Shown: positions 8,055-13,167, counted from the first letter of the stretch. The stretch: DNA of 13,167 nucleotides from Rickettsiaceae bacterium (GCA_021741285.1 JAIOYD010000016.1:1-13167), one strand, 5' to 3'. Notes: generated by a model not told the origin, from the letters alone. Made by a program: numbers and translations.

Positions 8055-8531
8055 CTTATATCTTGGCAGCTATATCTTCATAACCTATTAAACCTGAACT
8101 AATAGATCGCTTGGAAGTTCACCTACGCCACTACTGCATCAACTATTTCCTCATCTCGTGCCTTCAAATTATTAGTACTACTTATTAACTTCCTCTACCT
8201 ACTTCTTTCTTCTTTTCTGTATTCTCTTTTTCAACGATATAAGAATGCTCAACTGAGCTTGGGCTATATTTAGATAATATTATTTCCTCGCTTACGCTCG
8301 TCATTAAGCTAACTAAAGCCCTAATTACTCTAGCTTTTGCCCTCTAATCGACTTATTTTAATTTTTAACAGGGTGAGTGATCCATATTCCTATATTTTTT
8401 TAGATTTTCGCTCACGCCTTGGAATTGTTAAATACCAATTTAACTGCACTAAAAACTATAAATTATTCTATTTTGGCACTAAGGCAGAACCACTTTTAGC
8501 TCTGGTGCTTCCTTGTTTCTAATTAAAGCGT
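8055..8531 (-). pseudogene. Probable decayed gene: coding-like fragments in several minus-strand frames
   Basis: No intact gene is present in these 477 bp. On the minus strand, protein-like stretches follow one another in different frames, each ended by a stop: NKEAPELKVVLP (just after the 8532 gene), then a 39-codon frame at 8304-8185 starting MTSVSEEIILSKYSPSS and ending KKKEVGRGS, then NLKARDEEIVDAVVA, VGELPSDLLVQV, and SGLIGYEDIAAKI. Their composition (charged, helical) is like that of the adjacent 211-residue protein and unlike the plus-strand readings. The simplest reading is a third gene of the 11483-8532 operon broken by frameshifts. None of the pieces matches a family I know, and plain non-coding DNA is possible. 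Confidence 0.35.
8481..8514 (-). terminator. Imperfect hairpin downstream of the effector-like operon
   Basis: AAGGCAGAACCA and TGGTGCTTCCTT form a 12-bp stem with two mismatches around a 10-nt loop, 18 bp after the stop of the 211-residue gene. There is no T-tract on either side, so an intrinsic terminator is doubtful; it may be an RNA-stabilising stem-loop. Confidence 0.25.
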
Positions 8532-9167
8532 TTAGCGCCCCATTCCACCACCTTTACTCATTGACAAAGCTTGGTGTTTTATACGCTCAACTTTTGCTGC
8601 TCCATATTCCTTAAGATCAGATTCTCTGCCACCTTCATACCTGCTAGCAAGCTGCTCTCCTCCTTGTATTAAGTTCTTTCTGTAATTATCTTCTTTAGTC
8701 TCGCCCGCAATTCTTTTAGGATTCATAACTTTATAAATTTCATAAACAACAAAATTTTTCATAATCCGTTTGATATTTTTTCTAGCCTCAATATTCAGTA
8801 AATTAGCCCTATCTTTCTTACTAACAGTACCTATGTTGGGGTCAATATCTTCTTCTATAGTTTTAGTAAATTTGCCAATAAAGTTGGTAATATCTTCAGT
8901 TATTTTTTTTTCTAGATCTTCAATCTTGCTAACATCAATACCTGATTTCTTTTTTGTTTTTAGATAGGCTTTGAGGAGCAAAATGATTTTTGTCTGTATT
9001 TCATTCAAATCTGTAGTTTCATCAAAAATTTTCTCTACAGCCTTTCCTAAATCTTTATCCTGCTCAAAAAGATTCTCTAAGTCAGATTTAGGCTTTACCT
9101 TAGCTGAAGCAGTTACTTCCTCAATCGTCGCCTCAGCTTTAACAGGCTTATCTTCATCAAACTCCAT
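8532..9167 (-). CDS. Hypothetical helical protein, partner gene of the WH2/proline-rich protein
   Basis: 211 residues, no family recognised. No signal peptide or membrane segment. Residues 1-35 are acidic and probably disordered; 36-165 are rich in Lys, Glu, Ile and Leu with heptad-like spacing (for example KIEDLEKKITEDITNFIGKF), suggesting a helical bundle or coiled coil; the tail is basic and glycine-rich (KVERIKHQALSMSKGGGMGR). Basic C-termini are common in substrates of the Rickettsiales rvh type IV secretion system, but that is only a suggestion. The ATG lies 6 bp after the stop of the proline-rich gene, with GAGAG just upstream as ribosome-binding site, so the two are co-transcribed and their products probably work in the same process (chaperone, partner or second effector). 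Confidence 0.75.
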   Translation of the reverse strand: MEFDEDKPVKAEATIEEVTASAKVKPKSDLENLFEQDKDLGKAVEKIFDETTDLNEIQTKIILLLKAYLKTKKKSGIDVSKIEDLEKKITEDITNFIGKFTKTIEEDIDPNIGTVSKKDRANLLNIEARKNIKRIMKNFVVYEIYKVMNPKRIAGETKEDNYRKNLIQGGEQLASRYEGGRESDLKEYGAAKVERIKHQALSMSKGGGMGR

Positions 9168-9173
9168 TACTCT

Positions 9174-11483
9174 CTAACCCCTTCCTCGATTTTCACCAAC
9201 ATTTATGTTTATCTCTGCTTCTTTGGCAAGATGCTTTACTCCACCCTCTATAATAGTTTTTTTAGATATGTCTTGAGTAGCGGAAATTTTTTGAGCAGCA
9301 CTTGCTATTTTCTCCATGTTTTCTTTAGTAAACGCTCCTAAATCCTGCTCCTCTGCTACTCTTACTATTCTCTCTATTTTTTCTTTATTCCCGTCAATAA
9401 CTGCAGAATAAAGCTCATTTAGCTGGTCTTTAGTCGAAAGCTTTTCGAGCTTTTTTACCATTGCCTCATCAAGGGCTTCTTCTGAGCCTTCAATACCACC
9501 ACGCCGCCCTTGTAGAGCTTGGGCGAGGAATCCCATCTCCTTACTAGGACTAGAAGGAGCTTTTTCTGTTGAACCCTTATATGTAAATTCACCAGAATTT
9601 AAAAACGAGCCTTGGTCAGGTGAAGATACAGCTTTTAACTTCTTCCCACCTTCTCGAATTTGAGCAAATAAGCCACCTGTATCTGGTACTACAATAGGCT
9701 TAGAAGTAGAAATCTTTGGTTCGTTAACAACAGTTTCCTTCAAAGGAGGAGGCGGTGGAGGGCCACCTTCTCCTATCCCACTGATTGGCGAAGGCGGGAT
9801 AGGCAGCACGCTCTCCACTTTTACAGTTGTAGTTGGACTCACCTCAACCTTAGGAGTAATAGGCTTAGGATCTTCTTTCGTAACAAGATCAATACCAGCA
9901 GCGACTCTAAGTTTAGTTTCTTCTGCGGCTTTACGAACTGTTTCAACTTGTTCTGGTGAAAAAGTTGATCTCTTTTCTACAATCTCTTCTTCCCAACCAT
10001 CTTCATTCTCTCGTTGCTCCCCCGTGTTAAACTCTGATTGATGCTTTAGCAAAGCTGTAACAAGCTTTTCATTATTATCAACCATTGCGGAATAAAGTAT
10101 ATTTTGCTGATCTTTTTTAGATGCTCCATCAAGCAACCTCTGTTCAATTGGTCTTTCTTCTCCCTCCCCCATTCGAGCTTTAAGCCCACCTAACAAACCT
10201 TTTTCAGTACTTTTTTCTACCTTTGGCTGCGTAGTAACATGTAGATAATTTGGATGGTTAAGTGATAAGGGTTTTGCGCGTCCTCTTTCCCGTATCTGGC
10301 TCAGCAAATCCTTTTTAGGCGCTGAATCAATTGGTATATCTCGTTTGGGAGGTGGCTTTAATCCCCCTACTCCTTCACTCATTGGTGGCGGAGGGGGCGG
10401 TGGTGGTGGTTTTGGTATATTCAATTCAGATGGCGGAGGTGGTGCTTCTGGTATGCCCGCTACATTCAAGACCGATGGCAGCGGTGGTGGTAATCCTCCT
10501 CCTAAATCCACGTCAGATGGCAATGGCGGAGGTGGTAGCTCTCCTAAATTCAAGCCCGATGGCAGCGGTGGTGGTGGTCCTCCTCCTAAATCCACGTCAG
10601 ATGGCAATGGCGGAGGTGGTAGCTCTCCTAAATTCAAGCCCGATAGCGGCGGAGGTGGTGGTGGTGGTAACTCTCCTAAATTCAAACCCGATAGCGGCGG
10701 AGGAGGAGGTGGTGGTAACTCTCCTAAATTCAAGCCCGATAGCGGCGGAGGTGGTGGTAGTCCTCCTCCTACTTCACTCAGTGGCGATGATATAGGGCTT
10801 CTCACTTCACTCATTGATGACGGCAGGGGTGGAGGCATCTCTGACGGCGGAGGCATTCCTCCTATTTCCTGAGAACTCATGCCCTTTTGAACAACTTGTT
10901 CTAGTGGTGGTATTTCCGGAGATTCTTTTCCCCCTTTTCCTGGTATTGTAAATCTTTCTTGGCTCTCGTTACTAATTGCATTAGTTCTAACATCCAAACT
11001 ACTTGAAGCTTGAACTAGTTTTTGTTCATCCTTACCTTTAAATACACTGCCTATAAAGCTAACAAAGGTAGAGAAAAATCCTTTTGATACTTTCTCATGC
11101 TTCACTACCCCTTCAGAAAATTCATTTACAGCTCTAGTCATAGCAAAACCAGAAGTCTTTTGTCCTACAGCAGATGAAAGATCACTCAATCTATCTTTAA
11201 GTAATTTTATTTCTGCAAGTTCGACTCCATTTTCTGCAGTCCTCTTATTAACATAGTCAAGAGTAATTTCTCCTGGGTTTTGAGGGTCAAAAGCTTTCAA
11301 GAGTTGATCTTCATAGTTACGAATCTCTTTCTCTTTTTTATCTAACATTTGCATTACATCAAACAGCTTGCCGCCCGATTTAAACGCTTCCTGTAAACCC
11401 AATGCTCCTGAATTTGTCTTAACTGCTGCTATATATCCACCCAAATCCTTTCCTAAATTCTGATATTCATCTAATGACGACAT
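9174..11483 (-). CDS. Proline-rich protein with two WH2-like motifs; candidate secreted actin nucleator (RickA-like architecture)
   Basis: 769 residues from ATG 11483; AGGGG (11492-11496), 8 nt upstream, decides for it over the GTG at 11492. Order: helical N-terminus (1-160) with an aromatic stretch FFSTFVSFIGSVF (~136-148); proline-rich region (~207-372) built of SGLNLGELPPPP-type units; WH2-like DLLSQIRERGRAK (~392-404); helical segment with KKDQQNILYSAMVDNNEK (~456-473); acidic EDGWEEE (~494-500); a second polyproline run (GGPPPPPPL); WH2-like GLFAQIREGGKKLKAV (~604-619); and a related helical segment TKDQLNELYSAVIDGNKEK (~684-702). WH2 motifs bind actin monomers and polyproline binds profilin. 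No Sec signal is seen, so export would need a type IV-like route. First gene of the operon with the 211-residue gene. Function is inferred from architecture; the exact family is not recognised. Confidence 0.8.
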   Translation of the reverse strand: MSSLDEYQNLGKDLGGYIAAVKTNSGALGLQEAFKSGGKLFDVMQMLDKKEKEIRNYEDQLLKAFDPQNPGEITLDYVNKRTAENGVELAEIKLLKDRLSDLSSAVGQKTSGFAMTRAVNEFSEGVVKHEKVSKGFFSTFVSFIGSVFKGKDEQKLVQASSSLDVRTNAISNESQERFTIPGKGGKESPEIPPLEQVVQKGMSSQEIGGMPPPSEMPPPLPSSMSEVRSPISSPLSEVGGGLPPPPPLSGLNLGELPPPPPPPLSGLNLGELPPPPPPPLSGLNLGELPPPPLPSDVDLGGGPPPPLPSGLNLGELPPPPLPSDVDLGGGLPPPLPSVLNVAGIPEAPPPPSELNIPKPPPPPPPPPMSEGVGGLKPPPKRDIPIDSAPKKDLLSQIRERGRAKPLSLNHPNYLHVTTQPKVEKSTEKGLLGGLKARMGEGEERPIEQRLLDGASKKDQQNILYSAMVDNNEKLVTALLKHQSEFNTGEQRENEDGWEEEIVEKRSTFSPEQVETVRKAAEETKLRVAAGIDLVTKEDPKPITPKVEVSPTTTVKVESVLPIPPSPISGIGEGGPPPPPPLKETVVNEPKISTSKPIVVPDTGGLFAQIREGGKKLKAVSSPDQGSFLNSGEFTYKGSTEKAPSSPSKEMGFLAQALQGRRGGIEGSEEALDEAMVKKLEKLSTKDQLNELYSAVIDGNKEKIERIVRVAEEQDLGAFTKENMEKIASAAQKISATQDISKKTIIEGGVKHLAKEAEININVGENRGRG
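10380..10739 (-). repeat. In-frame tandem repeat array encoding the proline-rich region
   Basis: The coding strand carries eight consecutive units of 14-17 codons. At DNA level an 84-bp unit (10477-10560) is repeated at 10561-10644 with only two differing bases, followed by two 48-bp units (10645-10692 and 10693-10740) that differ at a few positions. All units are multiples of three, so gain or loss would change the number of polyproline blocks without breaking the frame. Confidence 0.92.
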
Positions 11484-11516
11484 AAAAAGCACCCCTAATA
11501 TTTTGCAAATTACTTA

Positions 11517-11551
11517 ATTATAAAGTACATCGTATCAGGATAATAAGTCAA
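11517..11551 (-). promoter_or_regulatory. Possible promoter of the proline-rich/WH2 operon
   Basis: On the minus strand a consensus -10 TATAAT (11517-11522) lies 34 bp before the ATG. The best upstream -35, TTGACT (11546-11551), is 23 bp away, much longer than the usual 17. A short inverted repeat, AGGAG/CTCCT with an 8-nt loop (11553-11570), sits immediately upstream of that box and could be an operator. The spacing makes it at best a weak or activator-dependent promoter. Confidence 0.35.
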
Positions 11552-11643
11552 TAGGAGGTAAACAACTCCTTAAATGAAACATCAAAATTAACTATAAAGA
11601 TAGATATTTGTGGTATTTTTTTAAGGTAAGATCTATATTAAAT

Positions 11644-12003
11644 CTAGCAGATTTTAGAGAACGCCCTGAAAAAGTCATTAGATAGTTTTGAAAAATTATA
11701 GTTTTCAAAACCTTGTTTGGGTATAACAATTATTGACTTGTTATCTGTGTTTATATCAGGATTTTTTACAAGCAGCTGGGTTAAATGCCTTATTCTTCTC
11801 TTAGCTTTATTACGAATAACAGCTTTTTTAGAAAATTTTCGACTTACTTTCATTCCTAGAATTGTTGGATTGGAAGCTGACACTATTTCTGTTTGAAGAG
11901 TTTTTGTAGATACTATTAAAATAAAACAGGATCCATGTATTTTTGATCCATACTTATTGACGCTGTCAAATTCTTTCTGATTTTTTAAGGAAAGAATATT
12001 CAC
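11644..12003 (-). CDS. rnpA: Ribonuclease P protein component
   Basis: 119 residues, normal length. RnpA binds the catalytic RNA RnpB and helps cleave the 5' leader from pre-tRNAs. The signature is KAVIRNKAKRRIRHL (~58-72), the RNR motif helix, preceded by GMKVSRKFSKK, and the basic, aromatic N-terminal strand SLKNQKEFDSV is typical; it resembles Rickettsia RnpA. The start is GTG at 12003, 8 bp after the rpmH stop; no in-frame ATG gives a full-length protein. It shares the promoter at 12194-12222 with rpmH. Confidence 0.94.
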   Translation of the reverse strand: MNILSLKNQKEFDSVNKYGSKIHGSCFILIVSTKTLQTEIVSASNPTILGMKVSRKFSKKAVIRNKAKRRIRHLTQLLVKNPDINTDNKSIIVIPKQGFENYNFSKLSNDFFRAFSKIC

Positions 12004-12011
12004 CCCACAAT

Positions 12012-12146
12012 TTACGCGGTAAGTTTTTTTCTACCTTTTGCCCTACGACTTTTTATGACAAGTCTACCGCCAACAGTAGCCATTCTAGCTCTAAAGCCGT
12101 GTCTTCTTTTTCTCACCAGATTACTAGGTTGGAATGTACGTTTCAT
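12012..12146 (-). CDS. rpmH: 50S ribosomal protein L34
   Basis: 44 residues: it begins [19 protein letters not shown] and ends KGRKKLTA, the standard L34 sequence, very basic. It is a structural protein of the large ribosomal subunit. It forms the conserved rpmH-rnpA pair with the gene downstream. The 5' leader predicted from the upstream promoter is about 40 nt and lacks an obvious Shine-Dalgarno. Confidence 0.97.
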   Translation of the reverse strand: MKRTFQPSNLVRKRRHGFRARMATVGGRLVIKSRRAKGRKKLTA

Positions 12147-12193
12147 AATAAATTATTTTTTATATTTAATTTTATGTGATTAAAGTTAAGGGC

Positions 12194-12222
12194 AGTCTAA
12201 TAAAAAAACACCCGATTGTCAA
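12194..12222 (-). promoter_or_regulatory. Sigma-70 promoter of rpmH-rnpA
   Basis: Minus strand: perfect -35 TTGACA (12217-12222), exactly 17 bp, -10 TAGACT (12194-12199). Transcription would begin near 12187, about 40 nt before the rpmH ATG. Confidence 0.75.
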
Positions 12223-12240
12223 TAGCCTTAAGGATCTAAC

Positions 12241-12269
12241 TTGACAAAACTTCTACATAATTCTTTAAT
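12241..12269 (+). promoter_or_regulatory. Sigma-70 promoter of the HIG1-like gene
   Basis: Plus strand: perfect -35 TTGACA (12241-12246), 17 bp, -10 TTTAAT (12264-12269). Transcription would begin near 12276, about 20 nt before ATG 12295, with AGGA at 12281-12284 as ribosome-binding site. Its -35 box is 18 bp from the -35 box of the opposing rpmH promoter. Confidence 0.75.
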
Positions 12270-12294
12270 AGGCGGCAAATAGGACTAAATAATC

Positions 12295-12477
12295 ATGATA
12301 TTTATCATCACTTTTGCCATACTTACCACAATTGTTTTACTGTTGGGATTACTCTCCATGGCAGCTGGAGAAAAATTTAGTAAAAAATATGGCACAAAAT
12401 TAATGTCGTTAAGAATTGCAATGCAGTCCCTTGCTATTTTGTCTTTAGTTTTTGCTTACTTCCTATGGTCTAATTGA
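12295..12477 (+). CDS. HIG1-type twin-transmembrane protein
   Basis: 60 residues: helix 1 about 2-22, a short polar loop AGEKFSKKYGTKLM, helix 2 about 40-58. The loop and the start of helix 2 (RIAMQ, Arg40-x3-Gln44) fit the HIG1-domain motif of small alphaproteobacterial membrane proteins, the bacterial relatives of mitochondrial Rcf1/HIGD1, which associate with cytochrome c oxidase. A respiratory role here is inferred from the family only. It has its own strong promoter and stands alone; no respiratory genes are nearby in the window. Confidence 0.75.
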   Translation: MIFIITFAILTTIVLLLGLLSMAAGEKFSKKYGTKLMSLRIAMQSLAILSLVFAYFLWSN

Positions 12478-12501
12478 TCAAAAACCTTTTTTGAATTATT
12501 A

Positions 12502-12704
12502 ATATCCACAAAAATTGTGGATAACTACGTGAATAACATGTTCAGATGCAACAATTTTTCTATAAAGACTCAAGTTTTGCTTAAGATGAGTAAAAAATGA
12601 GCATACCCCAGAAACCCGCATAAGCCTTACAAAACTCAAATTTAACTACAAGCTTTATTACTTTAAGATTTAATAATTTAATAGAAGTATGAATTTGTGT
12701 ATAA
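12502..12704. promoter_or_regulatory. Cluster of DnaA-box-like sites
   Basis: TATCCACAA (12503-12511) and TTGTGGATA (12515-12523) form a perfect 9-bp inverted repeat with a 3-nt spacer. The right arm contains a perfect TTATCCACA box on the minus strand (12516-12524) and the left arm ATATCCACA (12502-12510, one mismatch). Further matches are TTATTCACG (12528-12536, minus, one mismatch) and a perfect TTATACACA (12696-12704, minus). A+T-rich DNA follows. No TTAA-N7-TTAA CtrA site was found. It may be a DnaA-regulated site or part of an origin. Confidence 0.4.
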
Positions 12705-12739
12705 CTTAACCATGCTTTATCAATTTTAGATTACTATTT

Positions 12740-12799
12740 CTATCTCACGAGAAGCAAAAAACTTAAACTAAGTAGATAAATTAAGTTAATATAAGACAA
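12740..12799 (-). CDS. Possible hydrophobic micro-ORF with a strong Shine-Dalgarno
   Basis: TTG-started frame of 19 residues, MSYINLIYLLSLSFLLLVR, ended by TAG. AGGAGG (12809-12814) lies 9 nt before the start, the best ribosome-binding site in a window where such sites are otherwise weak. The product would be a single membrane helix, as in leader peptides or small membrane toxins. No family match and no clear promoter; it may be chance. Confidence 0.2.
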   Translation of the reverse strand: MSYINLIYLLSLSFLLLVR

Positions 12800-12870
12800 G
12801 TTATTTCCCCTCCTCTTAAAACAAATTTGGACATACATATTACCTAAATTAATGTATTAGTGGAATTTAT

Positions 12871-12899
12871 TTGACAGGATATACGCGCAACTATATCAT
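12871..12899 (+). promoter_or_regulatory. Strong orphan sigma-70 promoter
   Basis: Perfect -35 TTGACA (12871-12876), 17-bp spacer, -10 TATCAT (12894-12899, 5 of 6). The start point would be near 12906. No plus-strand gene follows in the window; the transcript would run through the palindrome at 12962-13017 and then antisense to the end of the group II intron. Confidence 0.5.
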
Positions 12900-12961
12900 A
12901 CCTTAACCATGATCTATTTTTAACAAAGTTGTTTCTTTTGAGCAAATTCATGATTCTATCT

Positions 12962-13017
12962 ATGCTATTTATTATGACCATAACTACTACCGGTGTTTCC
13001 GGTCAATAACATAGCAT
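12962..13017. repeat. Large imperfect palindrome next to the intron 3' end
   Basis: Left arm 12962-12979 (ATGCTATTTATTATGACC) and right arm 13001-13017 (GGTCAATAACATAGCAT) pair along almost their full length with small bulges. A competing inner hairpin, ACCGG-TGTTT-CCGGT (12989-13003), uses part of the right arm. Either strand could form the structure; no T-tract follows. Confidence 0.6.
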
Positions 13018-13028
13018 CCGTCAAATTT

Positions 13029-13080
13029 TGTCGGGTAGAAACCATAACATTTACTGTCGGGTAGAAACCATAACATTTAC
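13029..13080. repeat. Perfect tandem duplication of 26 bp at the intron 3' terminus
   Basis: 13029-13054 and 13055-13080 are identical (each begins TGTCGGGTAGAAACC and ends CATTTAC on the plus strand). On the minus strand each copy ends CTACCCGAC, the expected 3' terminus of a group II intron. Only the copy at 13055-13080 lies next to the rest of domain VI. Confidence 0.95.
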
Positions 13081-13167
13081 TCCATATTTAAATTACAATT
13101 AGTTTTTAATGCTATGGTAACCCCCACAGAACCGTGCTTGCGATTTTCCCGCACACGGCTCTTCAAT
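13055..13167 (-). mobile_element. 3' end of a group II intron (domains V and VI), truncated by the window edge
   Basis: On the minus strand the sequence enters with domain V, followed by TGTGGGGG and ACCATAGCAT, which pair with ATGTTATGGT and CTACCCGACA about 32 nt later to make a domain VI-like stem (13109-13128 with 13055-13076). The A of CTACCCGAC lies 7 nt from the predicted 3' splice site (13056), where the branch-point adenosine is expected, and the intron end AC fits the AY rule. The reverse-transcriptase gene and ribozyme domains I-IV would lie beyond 13167. The 32-nt domain VI loop is longer than usual. Confidence 0.75.
13129..13161 (-). ncRNA. Group II intron domain V
   Basis: 33-nt hairpin on the minus strand, starting GAGCCGTG and ending CACGGTTC, which pair as the 8-bp lower stem with the catalytic AGC triad at the 5' side. 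An inner stem TGCGG/TCGCA closes an A-rich loop and a 2-nt AG bulge separates the stems. This is the most conserved part of the group II ribozyme, and the pairing is complete. Confidence 0.92.

Larger units (their letters stand above)
12478..13028. other. Gene-free A+T-rich region between the HIG1-like gene and the group II intron
   Basis: I see no convincing gene in these 551 bp. It contains DnaA-box-like sites (12502-12536 and 12696-12704), a possible 19-residue hydrophobic micro-ORF (12740-12799, minus), a strong plus-strand promoter without a gene (12871-12899) and a large imperfect palindrome (12962-13017). No tRNA or rRNA could be folded by eye. Confidence 0.6.

Noticed and set aside
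10331..10872. Two long plus-strand frames rich in Gly or Val opposite the proline array
   Set aside because: They are the mirror of the polyproline codons on the minus strand; their low-complexity composition and lack of start signals show them to be shadows.
12478..12494. Hairpin TCAAAAA-cct-TTTTTGA as terminator of the HIG1-like gene
   Set aside because: The stem is almost entirely A-T pairs and is not followed by a T-tract, so it is unlikely to terminate transcription.
12844..12951. 35-residue minus-strand frame starting MNLLKRNNF
   Set aside because: No ribosome-binding site, no homology recognised, and it overlaps the orphan promoter on the other strand.
13029..13080. Two-copy 26-bp repeat as a CRISPR array or IS end
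   Set aside because: The copies are directly abutting without spacers, and they match the 3' end of the group II intron, which explains them better.

Overview
The window is A+T-rich DNA from a member of the Rickettsiaceae (Rickettsia or a close relative such as a Megaira-like endosymbiont). I base this on the RuvX N-terminus, the LpxB body, RnpA and RpmH, which all read like their Rickettsia counterparts as I remember them, together with an alphaproteobacterial-type AddB, degenerate Shine-Dalgarno sequences, short operons and scattered mobile-element debris. No database search was possible; species-level placement is not claimed.

Layout, left to right. 1-459: the 3' end of an IS5-family (DDE_Tnp_4) transposase with its terminal repeat, then a ~145 bp MITE-like inverted-repeat block. 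460-2244 (minus): a RlmD/TrmA-family RNA uracil-5-methyltransferase with a 4Fe-4S motif, preceded in the same operon by ruvX. 2288-8054 (plus): a run of four tightly packed genes: an EptA-type phosphoethanolamine transferase, lpxB (TTG start overlapping the eptA stop), a small VTT/DedA-YqaA-like membrane protein, and addB (ATGA overlap). The first two work on lipid A in the inner membrane; the fourth is the nuclease subunit of the AddAB double-strand-break repair enzyme, but no addA follows it. 8055-8531: coding-like fragments in several minus-strand frames, probably a decayed gene.

8532-11483 (minus) is the accessory locus: a two-gene operon encoding a 769-residue proline-rich protein with two WH2-like actin-binding motifs, each preceded by a polyproline stretch and followed by a related helical segment, and a 211-residue helical protein of unknown function. 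The architecture matches host-actin nucleators such as Rickettsia RickA, and the proline-coding DNA is a tandem array that can change length in frame. This is the strongest candidate for an undescribed system.

11644-12146 (minus) is rpmH-rnpA, and 12295-12477 (plus) a HIG1-type two-helix membrane protein; the two units are driven by back-to-back consensus sigma-70 promoters. 12478-13028 has no convincing gene but holds several DnaA-box-like sites, a strong orphan promoter and a large imperfect palindrome. The right edge is the 3' end of a group II intron on the minus strand (domains V and VI), whose last 26 bp are tandemly duplicated.
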